Part shown: positions 7,892-14,754 of the stretch, piece by piece | Layout of the letters: every line of letters begins with the position of its first letter | Position numbering within the stretch: position 1 is the stretch's first letter | Source of the DNA: JAEYKI01 sp036679405 | GTDB lineage: Bacteria; Bacillota; Clostridia; Christensenellales; Christensenellaceae | Direction of reading: 5' to 3' | Length of the DNA: 27,591 nucleotides | Assembly (NCBI GenBank): GCA_036679405.1 | Contig: JAVBVZ010000030.1 | Span: 1-27,591 of the forward strand | Notes under the pieces: model-generated | Seen by the model: only the letters and a program-made list of their open reading frames with translations | Databases searched by the model: none | Told to the model about the DNA's origin: nothing | Translations under genes and position numbers: made by a program

Positions 7892-8557
7892 TTATAGTAT
7901 GCTTTCTCTCAGTCTAATTGAAGCTTCAATCAGCGACATGTCTTTTCTGAATAGTCCTGCTGTTCCGGCAACAAAATTGTCCGCGCCAGCATTCTTCATT
8001 TTCCTGGCATTTTCAAAACTGACGTTGCCATCTACCTGAATTGAAATATTATCTCTTCCCTTACTTAGCAAATATTCTTTGGTTTTAAATATTTTCTCTA
8101 AGGTTGCATGCACCAGAGTCTGTCCGGCAAAGCCGGGATTGACCGTCATAATTAAGACATAATCAATAACATCCAAAATATGTTCAAGGAAATGAATGGG
8201 GGTTCCTGGGTTAAAGGCAATCCCAGTCAAAATCCCCTTACTTTTCAGGCTTTCTAATATTCGCTGTGAATGGTAAGTACTCTCTACGTGTACTGAGACA
8301 GCGTCTCCTGCCGTCAGATCAAAAAAATGTAACTTTGATTCTGGCTGCATTACCATCAAATGAATATCGATGGGGATTTTAACAACATTTCTTATGCTGT
8401 TTATCATACACGGCCCCATTGTAAAATTTGGAACGAATAGACCATCCATTATATCAAAGTGAAGATATTCAATCCCAGATTTTTCCAAATCAATCAGGTC
8501 TTTTTTTGTGTCTGAAAAATTTAGGCACATCATAGATGCAGAAATCCCTTTAAACAT
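7892..8557 (-). CDS. Ribulose-/allulose-phosphate 3-epimerase family enzyme (AlsE-like)
   Basis: A 221-residue TIM-barrel epimerase. HFDIMDGLFVPN (metal ligands and catalytic Asp), DIHLMV (metal His), TVNPGFAGQ (phosphate loop), VDGNV (second catalytic Asp) and GTAGLF (phosphate end) are all present. Features such as SMMC near the N-terminus, NPGTPI and GTAGLF recall D-allulose-6-phosphate 3-epimerase (AlsE: SLMC, NPETPV, GTSGLF) more than the housekeeping pentose enzyme. With an RbsABC-type importer and a sugar kinase in the same operon, an allulose-6-phosphate to fructose-6-phosphate step is plausible. GGAAGG 7 bases before ATG 8557 sets the start. A ribulose-phosphate role is not excluded. 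Confidence 0.8.
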   Translation of the reverse strand: MFKGISASMMCLNFSDTKKDLIDLEKSGIEYLHFDIMDGLFVPNFTMGPCMINSIRNVVKIPIDIHLMVMQPESKLHFFDLTAGDAVSVHVESTYHSQRILESLKSKGILTGIAFNPGTPIHFLEHILDVIDYVLIMTVNPGFAGQTLVHATLEKIFKTKEYLLSKGRDNISIQVDGNVSFENARKMKNAGADNFVAGTAGLFRKDMSLIEASIRLRESIL

Positions 8558-8600
8558 ATCCAGCCCTTCCATCCAATAAGATTGTATTGCATTGTATATT

Positions 8601-9659
8601 TTATATTTTTGCGCATGATTCTCTGTGTATAAAATGGGTTTTTAAAGTTATCCTTTTTTCGCCAAATAGATCATTACCGCATTCTTTAGAATTAATAATT
8701 TCCAAAAGTTTTTCCGCGGCAAGAAAACCTATTTTCTCAGTATCCTGCGTTATCATAGAGATCGGAGGATTATTGATCGCAGCCAACGGAAAATCGTCCC
8801 ATCCAATTAAGCTAATATTTGAAGGAATTCTTAAATTCATCTCATTGAGCGCAATCAATGTACCTGTACAAATCAAGTTGTTCAAAGGAAAAAGAGCAGT
8901 AATTTCTTTATTCTTTTGCAGCAGTTCTTTAGTAAATTGTTTACCTTCTTCAATGGAGGCTATTTTGCTGAACCTTATAAACTCTTCATTGAATTTTATG
9001 CCATGATCCGATAATGCTTTTCTATAACCATCCACACGCTGTTCCATTGTGCTGGTCGGAACACCTGCGATAATACCAATATTCTTGTGTCCTTTTCTGA
9101 TAAAATCGCTGACAGCGTCATATGCGCCTCCAAAATTATCTGTTTTTACACACAATTCATTAACACTGAATATCTCTCTGTCTATGTAAACTGTAGGAAT
9201 GAAGCCGCAATACAATTTCTTTTCTACTTCGTTAAAAATTTTATTGCTGAGTTGTGTGGTGGCAATAATCAAACCATCAACTCTTTTTGAATGCAATATT
9301 TCTAAAGAAAGAATTTCTCTCCTGACGTCTTCGCCCGTATTGCTTATTATTAAGTTAAAGCCGGCTTCAGCAATCCTATTTTCAATCGCATATACTATTT
9401 CGCTAAAAAAAGGGTTCGCAATGTTTCCTACAATTACTCCAATGGTTTTAGTGCTTTTGCTTTTCATGCTTTGGGCGATTGCATTTGGTACATAGCCCAT
9501 TTCTTTTATAACTTTGTATACTTTTTCATATGTCTTTTTAGAAACACTTCCATATCCGCCAACAACCCGTCCCACAGTTGCCTGGGAAACCCCGGCTCTC
9601 TCGGCGACCTCTTTAATTGTGTTTTCTTTACGACCCGTTGCTTCGTCAGTTTTTTTCAC
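8601..9659 (-). CDS. LacI/GalR-family transcriptional regulator of the sugar operon
   Basis: A 352-residue regulator with an N-terminal helix-turn-helix (TIKEVAERAGVSQATVGRVV, residues 14-33), a hinge around 58-70 (NAIAQSMKSKSTKTIG) and a C-terminal periplasmic-binding-like sugar-sensing domain ending in typical LIGWDDFPLA and PISMITQD segments. The start is a GTG at 9659 preceded by AGAGG at 6 bases; a longer frame from 9719 exists but has no ribosome site and overlaps the leader. As first gene of the operon it probably autoregulates through the palindromes at 9781-9794 and 9900-9913 and senses the imported sugar or a phosphate ester of it. Confidence 0.92.
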   Translation of the reverse strand: MKKTDEATGRKENTIKEVAERAGVSQATVGRVVGGYGSVSKKTYEKVYKVIKEMGYVPNAIAQSMKSKSTKTIGVIVGNIANPFFSEIVYAIENRIAEAGFNLIISNTGEDVRREILSLEILHSKRVDGLIIATTQLSNKIFNEVEKKLYCGFIPTVYIDREIFSVNELCVKTDNFGGAYDAVSDFIRKGHKNIGIIAGVPTSTMEQRVDGYRKALSDHGIKFNEEFIRFSKIASIEEGKQFTKELLQKNKEITALFPLNNLICTGTLIALNEMNLRIPSNISLIGWDDFPLAAINNPPISMITQDTEKIGFLAAEKLLEIINSKECGNDLFGEKRITLKTHFIHRESCAKI

Positions 9660-9744
9660 GTTAAACCTCTTTAAACCAAAAATTTCTTTAAGATATTTAA
9701 CCTTATTGAGTAGTAACAAAGTTTTATGATCTTGTATATTTATA

Positions 9745-9772
9745 ATTATATATTTTTTTGTTCAAAAGTCAA
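9745..9772 (-). promoter_or_regulatory. Sigma-A type promoter of the sugar operon
   Basis: On the minus strand, TTGACT (9772-9767) is separated by 16 bases from TATAAT (9750-9745), a near-consensus housekeeping promoter. Transcription would start near 9738, giving a leader of about 80 bases before the regulator's GTG. A palindromic operator lies immediately upstream of the -35. Confidence 0.75.
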
Positions 9773-9780
9773 GCATTTTT

Positions 9781-9794
9781 TGATAACGATATCA
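9781..9794. promoter_or_regulatory. LacI-type operator (best copy)
   Basis: TGATAACGATATCA is an inverted repeat (TGATA / TATCA) with a 4-base centre containing CG, the form bound by LacI/GalR regulators. It is centred about 50 bases upstream of the predicted start, above the -35. That position fits looping with the second site at 9900-9913, or activation, rather than simple steric block. Confidence 0.6.
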
Positions 9795-10202
9795 TTTATT
9801 AATAATGTTTTATTTTCTTTATTATATAGGTTTTTTTACAATTTATTTCAAAACGCAATTTGTATTTTATAAAATTATATTAAATTTTACCATATATATT
9901 GATAACGTTATTATATTGACTGAATATAATAACACACCCTCTTCAAATAAGGATACGTTTCACTCATGCTCTATGAAACATGTGTACATTTGCAAAAAAT
10001 TTGAATCCACTTTCGCAGATAAAACATACCGGACAAACTTTTGACTTGGTACAAAATTTGGGGTAAGGTCAATTTGTAAGGAATTCAATTTCTCAATTAC
10101 GGCCATATGTAGCATTCCAGAAAAAAGCTTTATTGAATTAAAAAGCAAACATCTAAAAAAAGTTCTTTTAAGTAAATTAATTAGTAAAAACCCTTCGACT
10201 AG
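9795..10202. other. AT-rich divergent intergenic region
   Basis: Apart from the distal operator and the promoter elements listed separately, I see no supported gene. The frames here (79 codons plus strand, 93 codons minus strand) are low-complexity, lack ribosome sites and resemble no family. The region separates the leftward sugar operon from the rightward glycosylase gene. Confidence 0.5.
9900..9913. promoter_or_regulatory. LacI-type operator, distal copy
   Basis: TGATAACGTTATTA is one base away from the perfect palindrome TGATAACGTTATCA. It lies 119 bases upstream of the copy at 9781-9794, about 11 helical turns, a spacing that would place both sites on the same DNA face for looping. Confidence 0.5.
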
Positions 10203-10211
10203 TGTTATAAT
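10203..10211 (+). promoter_or_regulatory. Extended -10 promoter for the glycosylase gene
   Basis: TGTTATAAT is a perfect extended -10 (TGnTATAAT), 54 bases before the ATG at 10266. No clear -35 is present, as is usual for extended -10 promoters. Confidence 0.5.
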
Positions 10212-10265
10212 ACTAAAACTATATTTATTTTTTAAAGGCAATTTAAAAAGAATTCAAAGGATATA

Positions 10266-10907
10266 ATGATGTTATACATTGATAAAAATGCTTTGGCTAT
10301 AAAATATATAAAAGCTAAAAAAATAGTTTTTGATCAAGGATATTTTCAAGAAATAGATTATTATGACTCTTTAAATTTTGATAATACAACCGAAAAAACT
10401 TTTCTAAAAGAAATGGCATGGGTTATATTGTCTAGCGGCATGAACGAAAAAATAATTCGGCGAAAATTTAATAACGTTTCAAACGCATTTATGAACTGGT
10501 CAGTAAAAGAAGTTAATAAAAATCATACAATTTGTAGACAATTAGCTTTAGAAGCTTTCCACAACACTAAAAAAATAGATGCAATATTATATGCTTTTGA
10601 AATAGTATATAATATTGGAATTGAAACAATTAAAAAAAATATAAAGCAACAAGGGGTTTCCTATCTTCAGACTTTTCCATACATAGGTCAAATAACAGCA
10701 TATCACATAGCTAAAAACCTTGGATTAAATTTTTCAAAACCAGATAGACACCTTTGTAGGATTGCAGAAGCTTGTGGTTACAATTCGGTTCATGCCATGT
10801 GTAAAGAAATATCACAAATTGTCGGTGATGATGAAAAAACAATCGACCTAGTAATATGGCGATTTGCAACAATTAATCAAGAATATATTAGTTTCTTTGT
10901 TCAATAA
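10266..10907 (+). CDS. HhH-GPD superfamily DNA glycosylase-like protein
   Basis: A 213-residue all-helical protein. FPYIGQITAYHIAKNLG (137-153) fits the helix-hairpin-helix that grips the DNA backbone, and KPDRHLCRIA (158-167) fits the segment carrying the essential Asp (Asp160), as in EndoIII, MutY and OGG1. At the position of the EndoIII lyase Lys (the K of GVGRKTA) there is Ile143, so it would be a glycosylase without beta-lyase activity. No C-terminal four-Cys iron-sulfur motif is present. It is much more AT-rich than the housekeeping block, stands alone on the plus strand and lies beside an integrase module, so it looks acquired. A second ATG at 10269 has the better spacing (8 bases) from AAAGG. 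The target base is unknown; roles in repair or against modified phage DNA are both possible. Confidence 0.7.
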   Translation: MMLYIDKNALAIKYIKAKKIVFDQGYFQEIDYYDSLNFDNTTEKTFLKEMAWVILSSGMNEKIIRRKFNNVSNAFMNWSVKEVNKNHTICRQLALEAFHNTKKIDAILYAFEIVYNIGIETIKKNIKQQGVSYLQTFPYIGQITAYHIAKNLGLNFSKPDRHLCRIAEACGYNSVHAMCKEISQIVGDDEKTIDLVIWRFATINQEYISFFVQ

Positions 10908-11014
10908 AGTTAATATATTTCCCTCTCAACTGCTATCTTCAAAATCTGATTTAAAACACTCTATTTGATGCCGCAAATATCTCAGCACTATTATTAGCCC
11001 AGGATCAATGCGCA

Positions 11015-11272
11015 TCAATCACTATACATTATAAATTCCCTAGCCATGGCCTCAATCCGGTTTTTTCTCTGGTTTTCCGTCAAAGTATCTTCATCCTCAA
11101 AAACCATATTTTCATCAAGATCATTACGAATATTTTCTTCCTGCTTTTTCGCCTCTTCACCATAGGATTCAAGATAGTCATCCAACTGGCCCCTTTTTTG
11201 CAGCAGCTTATACTCAAACGGATTCTCTTCCTGCATCCTCAGTTCTTCCATCCTGGCCCAATTATTTTTCAT
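11015..11272 (-). CDS. TnpV-like small transposon protein
   Basis: An 85-residue charged, mostly helical protein (MKNNWARMEEL...). The arrangement KRGQLDDYLESYGEEAKKQEE followed, after an acidic linker, by TENQRKNRIEAMAREFIMYS recalls the C-terminal half of TnpV proteins, which accompany clostridial conjugative and mobilisable elements; their function is not established. AGGAGG lies 6 bases before ATG 11272, which sets the start and rules out the longer frame. The gene overlaps the integrase stop by 11 bases, so the two are translationally coupled. The similarity is by pattern only and the N-terminal half of the family is missing. Confidence 0.5.
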   Translation of the reverse strand: MKNNWARMEELRMQEENPFEYKLLQKRGQLDDYLESYGEEAKKQEENIRNDLDENMVFEDEDTLTENQRKNRIEAMAREFIMYSD

Positions 11273-12407
11273 TGCTTTCCTCCTTGTTTCCATCAATCAT
11301 ATTTGCAACCGCATCAACAGCAGCCGTATGCCTATCATCAAACAAATGCGTATAAATCTTTTTTGTGGTTCCAACGTTGGCATGCCCCAGCGCCTTTCCA
11401 ATATTAAATTCCTGAATGCCCGCCTCATTGGAAAGGCTTGCAAACGTGTGCCGCAGCTCATGCAGCACTATTTTGGGCAGCCCGTTTTTCTTCAGGAACT
11501 TAGTAAACAGCTCAGATATATAATTCGGCCTGTAAGGCTTTCCATCCTCCCATACAACCACATAGCCGCTCTCCGTCCATCCAGCGCCAAGCGCCTCTTT
11601 GTTTTTCTCCTGCTTTTCCTTTTCCTCATTAAGCGCAATTTCCAATCCATCAGGAATAAAAAGTTTCCGGTCAGATGCATAGGTCTTTGTATCTTTAATA
11701 ACAATCTCTTTGCCAACCTGCGTCATTGCCCGGCAAATATGAATGATCCTGCGGTCAAAGTCTATATCCTCCCATTTAAGGCCGCATATTTCTTCTCTTC
11801 TAAGGCCCAAATACGCGCCTAGTTTCACCGCCGTTTCAAGCCTGTTTCCCCGGACTGTTTCAAACAGCTTGTTAAGCTGCGCAGAATTATAAATACTTGC
11901 CTCATACCGGATTTTCTTAGGCCGTTCCACTCCGCCCATAATATTGCGCGTAACATACTCCTGCTTAACAGCTGCTGTCAAAGCAGAATTCAGTAAATCA
12001 TGGTGTTTAATAACGGTATTAGGCGATAAGCCTTTTTCTTTCATCAGCATGCTGTAATATTGCTGTACATGTGCCGCACGCAACTTTTGCAGTATTCGTT
12101 TACCCAGCGCCGGAACAATATGATTTTCAATCATATTCCGGTAAGCATATGCGCTGGTTTCAGCTGCCCTTACAGAATATATATTTTCAATCCAATACCG
12201 CAACCATTCCTCCAATGTAATTGTCCTTGGCAGCACCCCTGTTCCGTCCTCCATGGCCACGTTATGGCGCGACAAAGCCAGTTCCGCATCCTTTTTATTG
12301 CTAAAGGTTTTATATTTCCGAATGCGTTTTTTCTTCTCATCAAAACCATATTCCATGCATACCCGGTATTTTCCATTTTCCAGTTTCATCAAAGAGCCGT
12401 GTGCCAT
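11262..12407 (-). CDS. int: Tyrosine-family site-specific integrase
   Basis: A 381-residue phage/ICE integrase. An N-terminal arm-binding domain (about 1-60) contains GKYRVCMEYGFDEKKKR, a SAM-like core-binding domain spans about 62-160, and the catalytic domain follows. All active-site residues are visible: Arg203 (GLRREE), Lys241, His316 and Arg319 (HELRH), His342 (LGHANVG) and nucleophile Tyr352. The protein therefore appears intact and would integrate and excise DNA between att sites. It sits about 1.9 kb from the 3' end of ssrA, a frequent target of such enzymes. The ribosome site GGAG lies in the end of rhuM, and only 2 bases separate the two genes. No excisionase or replication gene is present, so the element looks reduced. 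Confidence 0.95.
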   Translation of the reverse strand: MAHGSLMKLENGKYRVCMEYGFDEKKKRIRKYKTFSNKKDAELALSRHNVAMEDGTGVLPRTITLEEWLRYWIENIYSVRAAETSAYAYRNMIENHIVPALGKRILQKLRAAHVQQYYSMLMKEKGLSPNTVIKHHDLLNSALTAAVKQEYVTRNIMGGVERPKKIRYEASIYNSAQLNKLFETVRGNRLETAVKLGAYLGLRREEICGLKWEDIDFDRRIIHICRAMTQVGKEIVIKDTKTYASDRKLFIPDGLEIALNEEKEKQEKNKEALGAGWTESGYVVVWEDGKPYRPNYISELFTKFLKKNGLPKIVLHELRHTFASLSNEAGIQEFNIGKALGHANVGTTKKIYTHLFDDRHTAAVDAVANMIDGNKEESNEK

Positions 12408-12409
12408 AA

Positions 12410-13444
12410 TTAATTCTCCGGATTTTTATTTTTTAGCGGCATCTTGTCCACTAGTTCATCAAAATCTGATTTATACAGTTCGTCCTGCTTCACACGATAA
12501 ATTTCATATTGCGCTTCCGCCAGTTCCTTCGCAACAGCTGCGGCAACTTTTCCCGCATTCTCCAAAACATCATATTCATTAAACTGCAAAAAAGAGTCCA
12601 ATCGCTTTATCCAGTCTTCCATACGCATCAGCTTCTGCCGTTCGGCTTGATTCTGTGCATAATCTAAAAACATTACCACAATTCTATTTAATTGGCTTAT
12701 TTCATTTTCCGAAAGATAATTTTTTGCTATGGAAACATCCCTTTTAATTATTTTTCCACTAGGCGCAGCCTTCCAGGTAGTCAAGCCCATATGCGGCTTC
12801 TCAGCATCAGCACGATGCGCAATTGTTTCAGCCGCCGTACTGCCTGTTATCGCCCAATGCAGCTTGTTTTGCACGGTAGCATAAAAAGTTTTTGTAACCT
12901 CTGCATTTTCATCATAATCCGCGCTGCATTGCGCATAAATATCAGTAATTTTTTGATAAAACCGCCTCTCCGATGCGCGAATCTCCACTATACGGCCAAG
13001 CAATTCATCAAAATAGTCTTTTCCAAAATGCTGGCCATTTTTCAATCGTTCATCATCCAGCGCAAATCCTTTTATAATAAATTCCCGTAATGTTTTTGTT
13101 GCCCAAATGCGAAATTGCGTGGCCTGCTTCGAATTAACACGATATCCAACAGAAATAATTGCATCTAAACTATAAAAAAGAATCTCTCTTTCGATTTGCC
13201 GCGTCCCTTCCTGTTGAACTACTCGAATTTTTCGAGTGGTTGCTTCTTCATCTAATTCTCTAGTTTTAAATATTTCTTGAAGATGATAAGTAACAGTATG
13301 AGATTCTACCCCAAACAATTCCGCCATGCGTTTCTGTGACATCCAAACCGTCTCATCCGCAAATAGAACTTGAATGTTCACATTACCTTCTTCAGATTGA
13401 TAAAGCAATATGGAACCTTCTTTTGTCTGCAACATATCCGCCAT
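12410..13444 (-). CDS. RhuM-family protein (Virulence_RhuM)
   Basis: A 344-residue protein with the RhuM layout: N-terminal DNA-binding-like segment ETVWMSQKRMAELFGVESHTVTYHLQEIF (about 31-59), then EREILFYSLDAIISVGYRVNSKQATQFRIWATKTLREFIIKGFALDDERLK and FDELLGRIVEIRASERRFYQKITDIYA, both characteristic. The family was named from a Salmonella pathogenicity island and is common on mobile elements and near restriction systems; its biochemical role is not established. The length is normal and the frame intact. AGGAGGT lies 8 bases before the ATG. It probably shares a transcript with the integrase downstream and the PD-(D/E)XK-like gene upstream. Confidence 0.9.
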   Translation of the reverse strand: MADMLQTKEGSILLYQSEEGNVNIQVLFADETVWMSQKRMAELFGVESHTVTYHLQEIFKTRELDEEATTRKIRVVQQEGTRQIEREILFYSLDAIISVGYRVNSKQATQFRIWATKTLREFIIKGFALDDERLKNGQHFGKDYFDELLGRIVEIRASERRFYQKITDIYAQCSADYDENAEVTKTFYATVQNKLHWAITGSTAAETIAHRADAEKPHMGLTTWKAAPSGKIIKRDVSIAKNYLSENEISQLNRIVVMFLDYAQNQAERQKLMRMEDWIKRLDSFLQFNEYDVLENAGKVAAAVAKELAEAQYEIYRVKQDELYKSDFDELVDKMPLKNKNPEN

Positions 13445-13488
13445 TTTCCCGTACCTCCTGTCTATTTTCTCTTTTCTCCGTTTTCACC

Positions 13489-13511
13489 TTCATCATAGAA
13501 CCATGTGCAAT
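13489..13511 (-). repeat. Degenerate copy of the integrase 5' end
   Basis: These 23 bases match 12385-12407, the first codons of the integrase, at 19 of 23 positions. On the minus strand this copy reads IAHGSMMK and the integrase reads MAHGSLMK; the start codon is ATT here. The reading continues without similarity into the rhuM leader. It looks like a relic of a second integrase gene start, or of the original integrase upstream region before rhuM was inserted. Confidence 0.5.
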
Positions 13512-13523
13512 AGTAAAAATCTT

Positions 13524-14180
13524 TTATTCAAAAATTTTAGGATATATTTCCTGTAAAGAGATAATCTGAACATCTTTACCTTTAGTATTAAAAAATCTAT
13601 TAACACTGCATTCCATAATTTCATCTGAAGAATTTTCGATTATTTTAGGGAATCTTCCTAATACTGCCCCAACTTTTCTTGTCCCCATTAAAAACTTGAG
13701 AAAATACTTATCGTCCGTCAAATATAAATATTTCTTAATTGTGTGGGCTTTCTGAGCCATGGACAGTTGAAAATAATCCTTAAAAGTAGTTTGTTGCCTC
13801 ATGGAATCGCTGCCCTTCCAGTCAATAAATTTAAACTCTGCAATTCTAATATTTGTTTCCAAATCAAAACTATCTTTGGTACTGTCAGCCCCCAAATTGA
13901 CGTTAAATATTTTTTCTCCAGGTTCAAGAATATAAGGAAGACAGTTCAATATCCCAAGTGCATGAACAATCACATTTATCTGTCCAATCAAAGGTTTTAT
14001 TGAAATCGCAGCATTCAAAAAATCCTTCGTTGGGTTCTCTTGAATAAAAATATCTACCTCACTTTTGGTTGAATGAATAAGTTTTTGTTTCCATTGTGCA
14101 ATGCTATTTGATAGTTTGTCCGAGTTAAAATTTTCAACCAGCTTTTCAATCTGTACAGCTAGCCCATTATAATCAGCCAT
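13524..14180 (-). CDS. Hypothetical protein with a PD-(D/E)XK nuclease-like signature
   Basis: A 218-residue protein that I do not recognise by name. The segment DSFDLETNIRIAEFKFIDWKG contains Asp106, then Glu115-Phe-Lys117 on a predicted beta strand, which fits the D-x(n)-(D/E)-x-K core of PD-(D/E)XK nucleases. The start is placed at ATG 14180 because a strong promoter (TAGACA/TATAAT, 14245-14217) lies inside the longer frame, so transcription begins downstream of the earlier GTG. It is the first gene of the leftward block with rhuM and the integrase and is AT-rich, consistent with transfer. A role in restriction or element defence is a guess from fold pattern and neighbours. Confidence 0.6.
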   Translation of the reverse strand: MADYNGLAVQIEKLVENFNSDKLSNSIAQWKQKLIHSTKSEVDIFIQENPTKDFLNAAISIKPLIGQINVIVHALGILNCLPYILEPGEKIFNVNLGADSTKDSFDLETNIRIAEFKFIDWKGSDSMRQQTTFKDYFQLSMAQKAHTIKKYLYLTDDKYFLKFLMGTRKVGAVLGRFPKIIENSSDEIMECSVNRFFNTKGKDVQIISLQEIYPKIFE

Positions 14181-14216
14181 ATAAACCACACACCCCTTAT
14201 TGTATATTACATTCCC

Positions 14217-14245
14217 ATTATATCCCACTATTTTTTAATTGTCTA
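14217..14245 (-). promoter_or_regulatory. Promoter of the accessory block
   Basis: On the minus strand, TAGACA (14245-14240), a 17-base spacer and TATAAT (14222-14217) form a near-consensus sigma-A promoter. Initiation near 14210 would transcribe the PD-(D/E)XK-like gene and probably rhuM, integrase and the TnpV-like gene, since no terminator is visible between them. Confidence 0.7.
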
Positions 14246-14274
14246 CTTTTATGTCTATTTTTTCTTTTTAAAAT

Positions 14275-14303
14275 AAAAAAACCGCATATTAATGCGGTTT
14301 TTT
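14275..14303 (-). terminator. Intrinsic terminator of ssrA
   Basis: ACCGCAT (14281-14287) and ATGCGGT (14292-14298) pair around a 4-base loop, with A-runs on one side and T-runs on the other. Read leftward it follows directly after the tmRNA CCA and ends in seven T's. The flanking runs make it potentially bidirectional. Confidence 0.85.
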
Positions 14304-14680
14304 GGTGGAGGCGAGGGGAGTCGAACCCCTGTCCGAAAACCCGTCCATAGAACTTTCTACAAGCTTAGCGGGAAGGATTTATTTCCCTATGCGCCCTCCT
14401 TCTCGCGAATCTGCGCACAGGTAGCTTCATAAGACCCGCACAGCCTCAAAGCTTTGGCTGTGTGATACCCCGTCTAAAATGGGCTCCGAAAGACCGCAAC
14501 GGGCGGCAGTCAACCGGAGCGCGCTAACTTAATTACTTAAGCAGCGGCTAATTGGGGAGCATAAGCTCCTTCATTTTTGTCTGCATTTACATTTAGACTT
14601 GGCTTTTTTAACGCAGCTTCCAAAAAACTGCGGCTTGCTTATCCTACCTACAAAATCCCCGTCGAAACCAGTACGCCCCC
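14303..14680 (-). ncRNA. ssrA: tmRNA (one-piece)
   Basis: The RNA rescues ribosomes stalled on broken mRNAs, acting as both tRNA-Ala and template for a degradation tag, with SmpB. The 5' end GGGGGCG (14680-14674) pairs with CGCCTCC (14313-14307) to close the acceptor stem, including a G3:U wobble as in tRNA-Ala. ACTGGTTTCGACGGGGAT follows the 5' stem, and the 3' end has a T-arm (GGGGTTCGACTCCCC) and an encoded CCA (14305-14303). The mature length is 378 bases. The tag frame is at 14584-14537. It lies downstream of secG, rnr and smpB, the classic Firmicutes order, with a SemiSWEET-like gene between. Its 3' end also marks the edge of the integrase-bearing segment. Confidence 0.97.
14537..14584 (-). 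other. tmRNA proteolysis-tag reading frame
   Basis: From the resume codon GCA (14584-14582) the frame reads ADKNEGAYAPQLAAA and then TAA (14539-14537). The 15-residue tag starts ADKNE, like several clostridial tags, but contains Pro and ends in LAAA, whereas the usual terminus is ALAA. The other two frames lack a hydrophobic Ala-rich end, so the frame choice is secure. Confidence 0.85.
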
Positions 14681-14754
14681 GTGGGTTGCAGATCTAGTTT
14701 AAGGATATTTATACCCTTTATATTATAAACACAATAAAGTGCTTTATAACGCCG

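Noticed and set aside
9805..10241. Overlapping 79- and 93-codon frames in the region between lacI and the glycosylase
   Set aside because: Low complexity, no ribosome sites, and they overlap operator and promoter elements.
14275..14303. Possible attachment site at the ssrA 3' end
   Set aside because: I looked for a second copy of the ssrA 3' sequence (GGAGGCGAGGGGAGTCG) in the window and found none; the repeat here is explained as the ssrA terminator.
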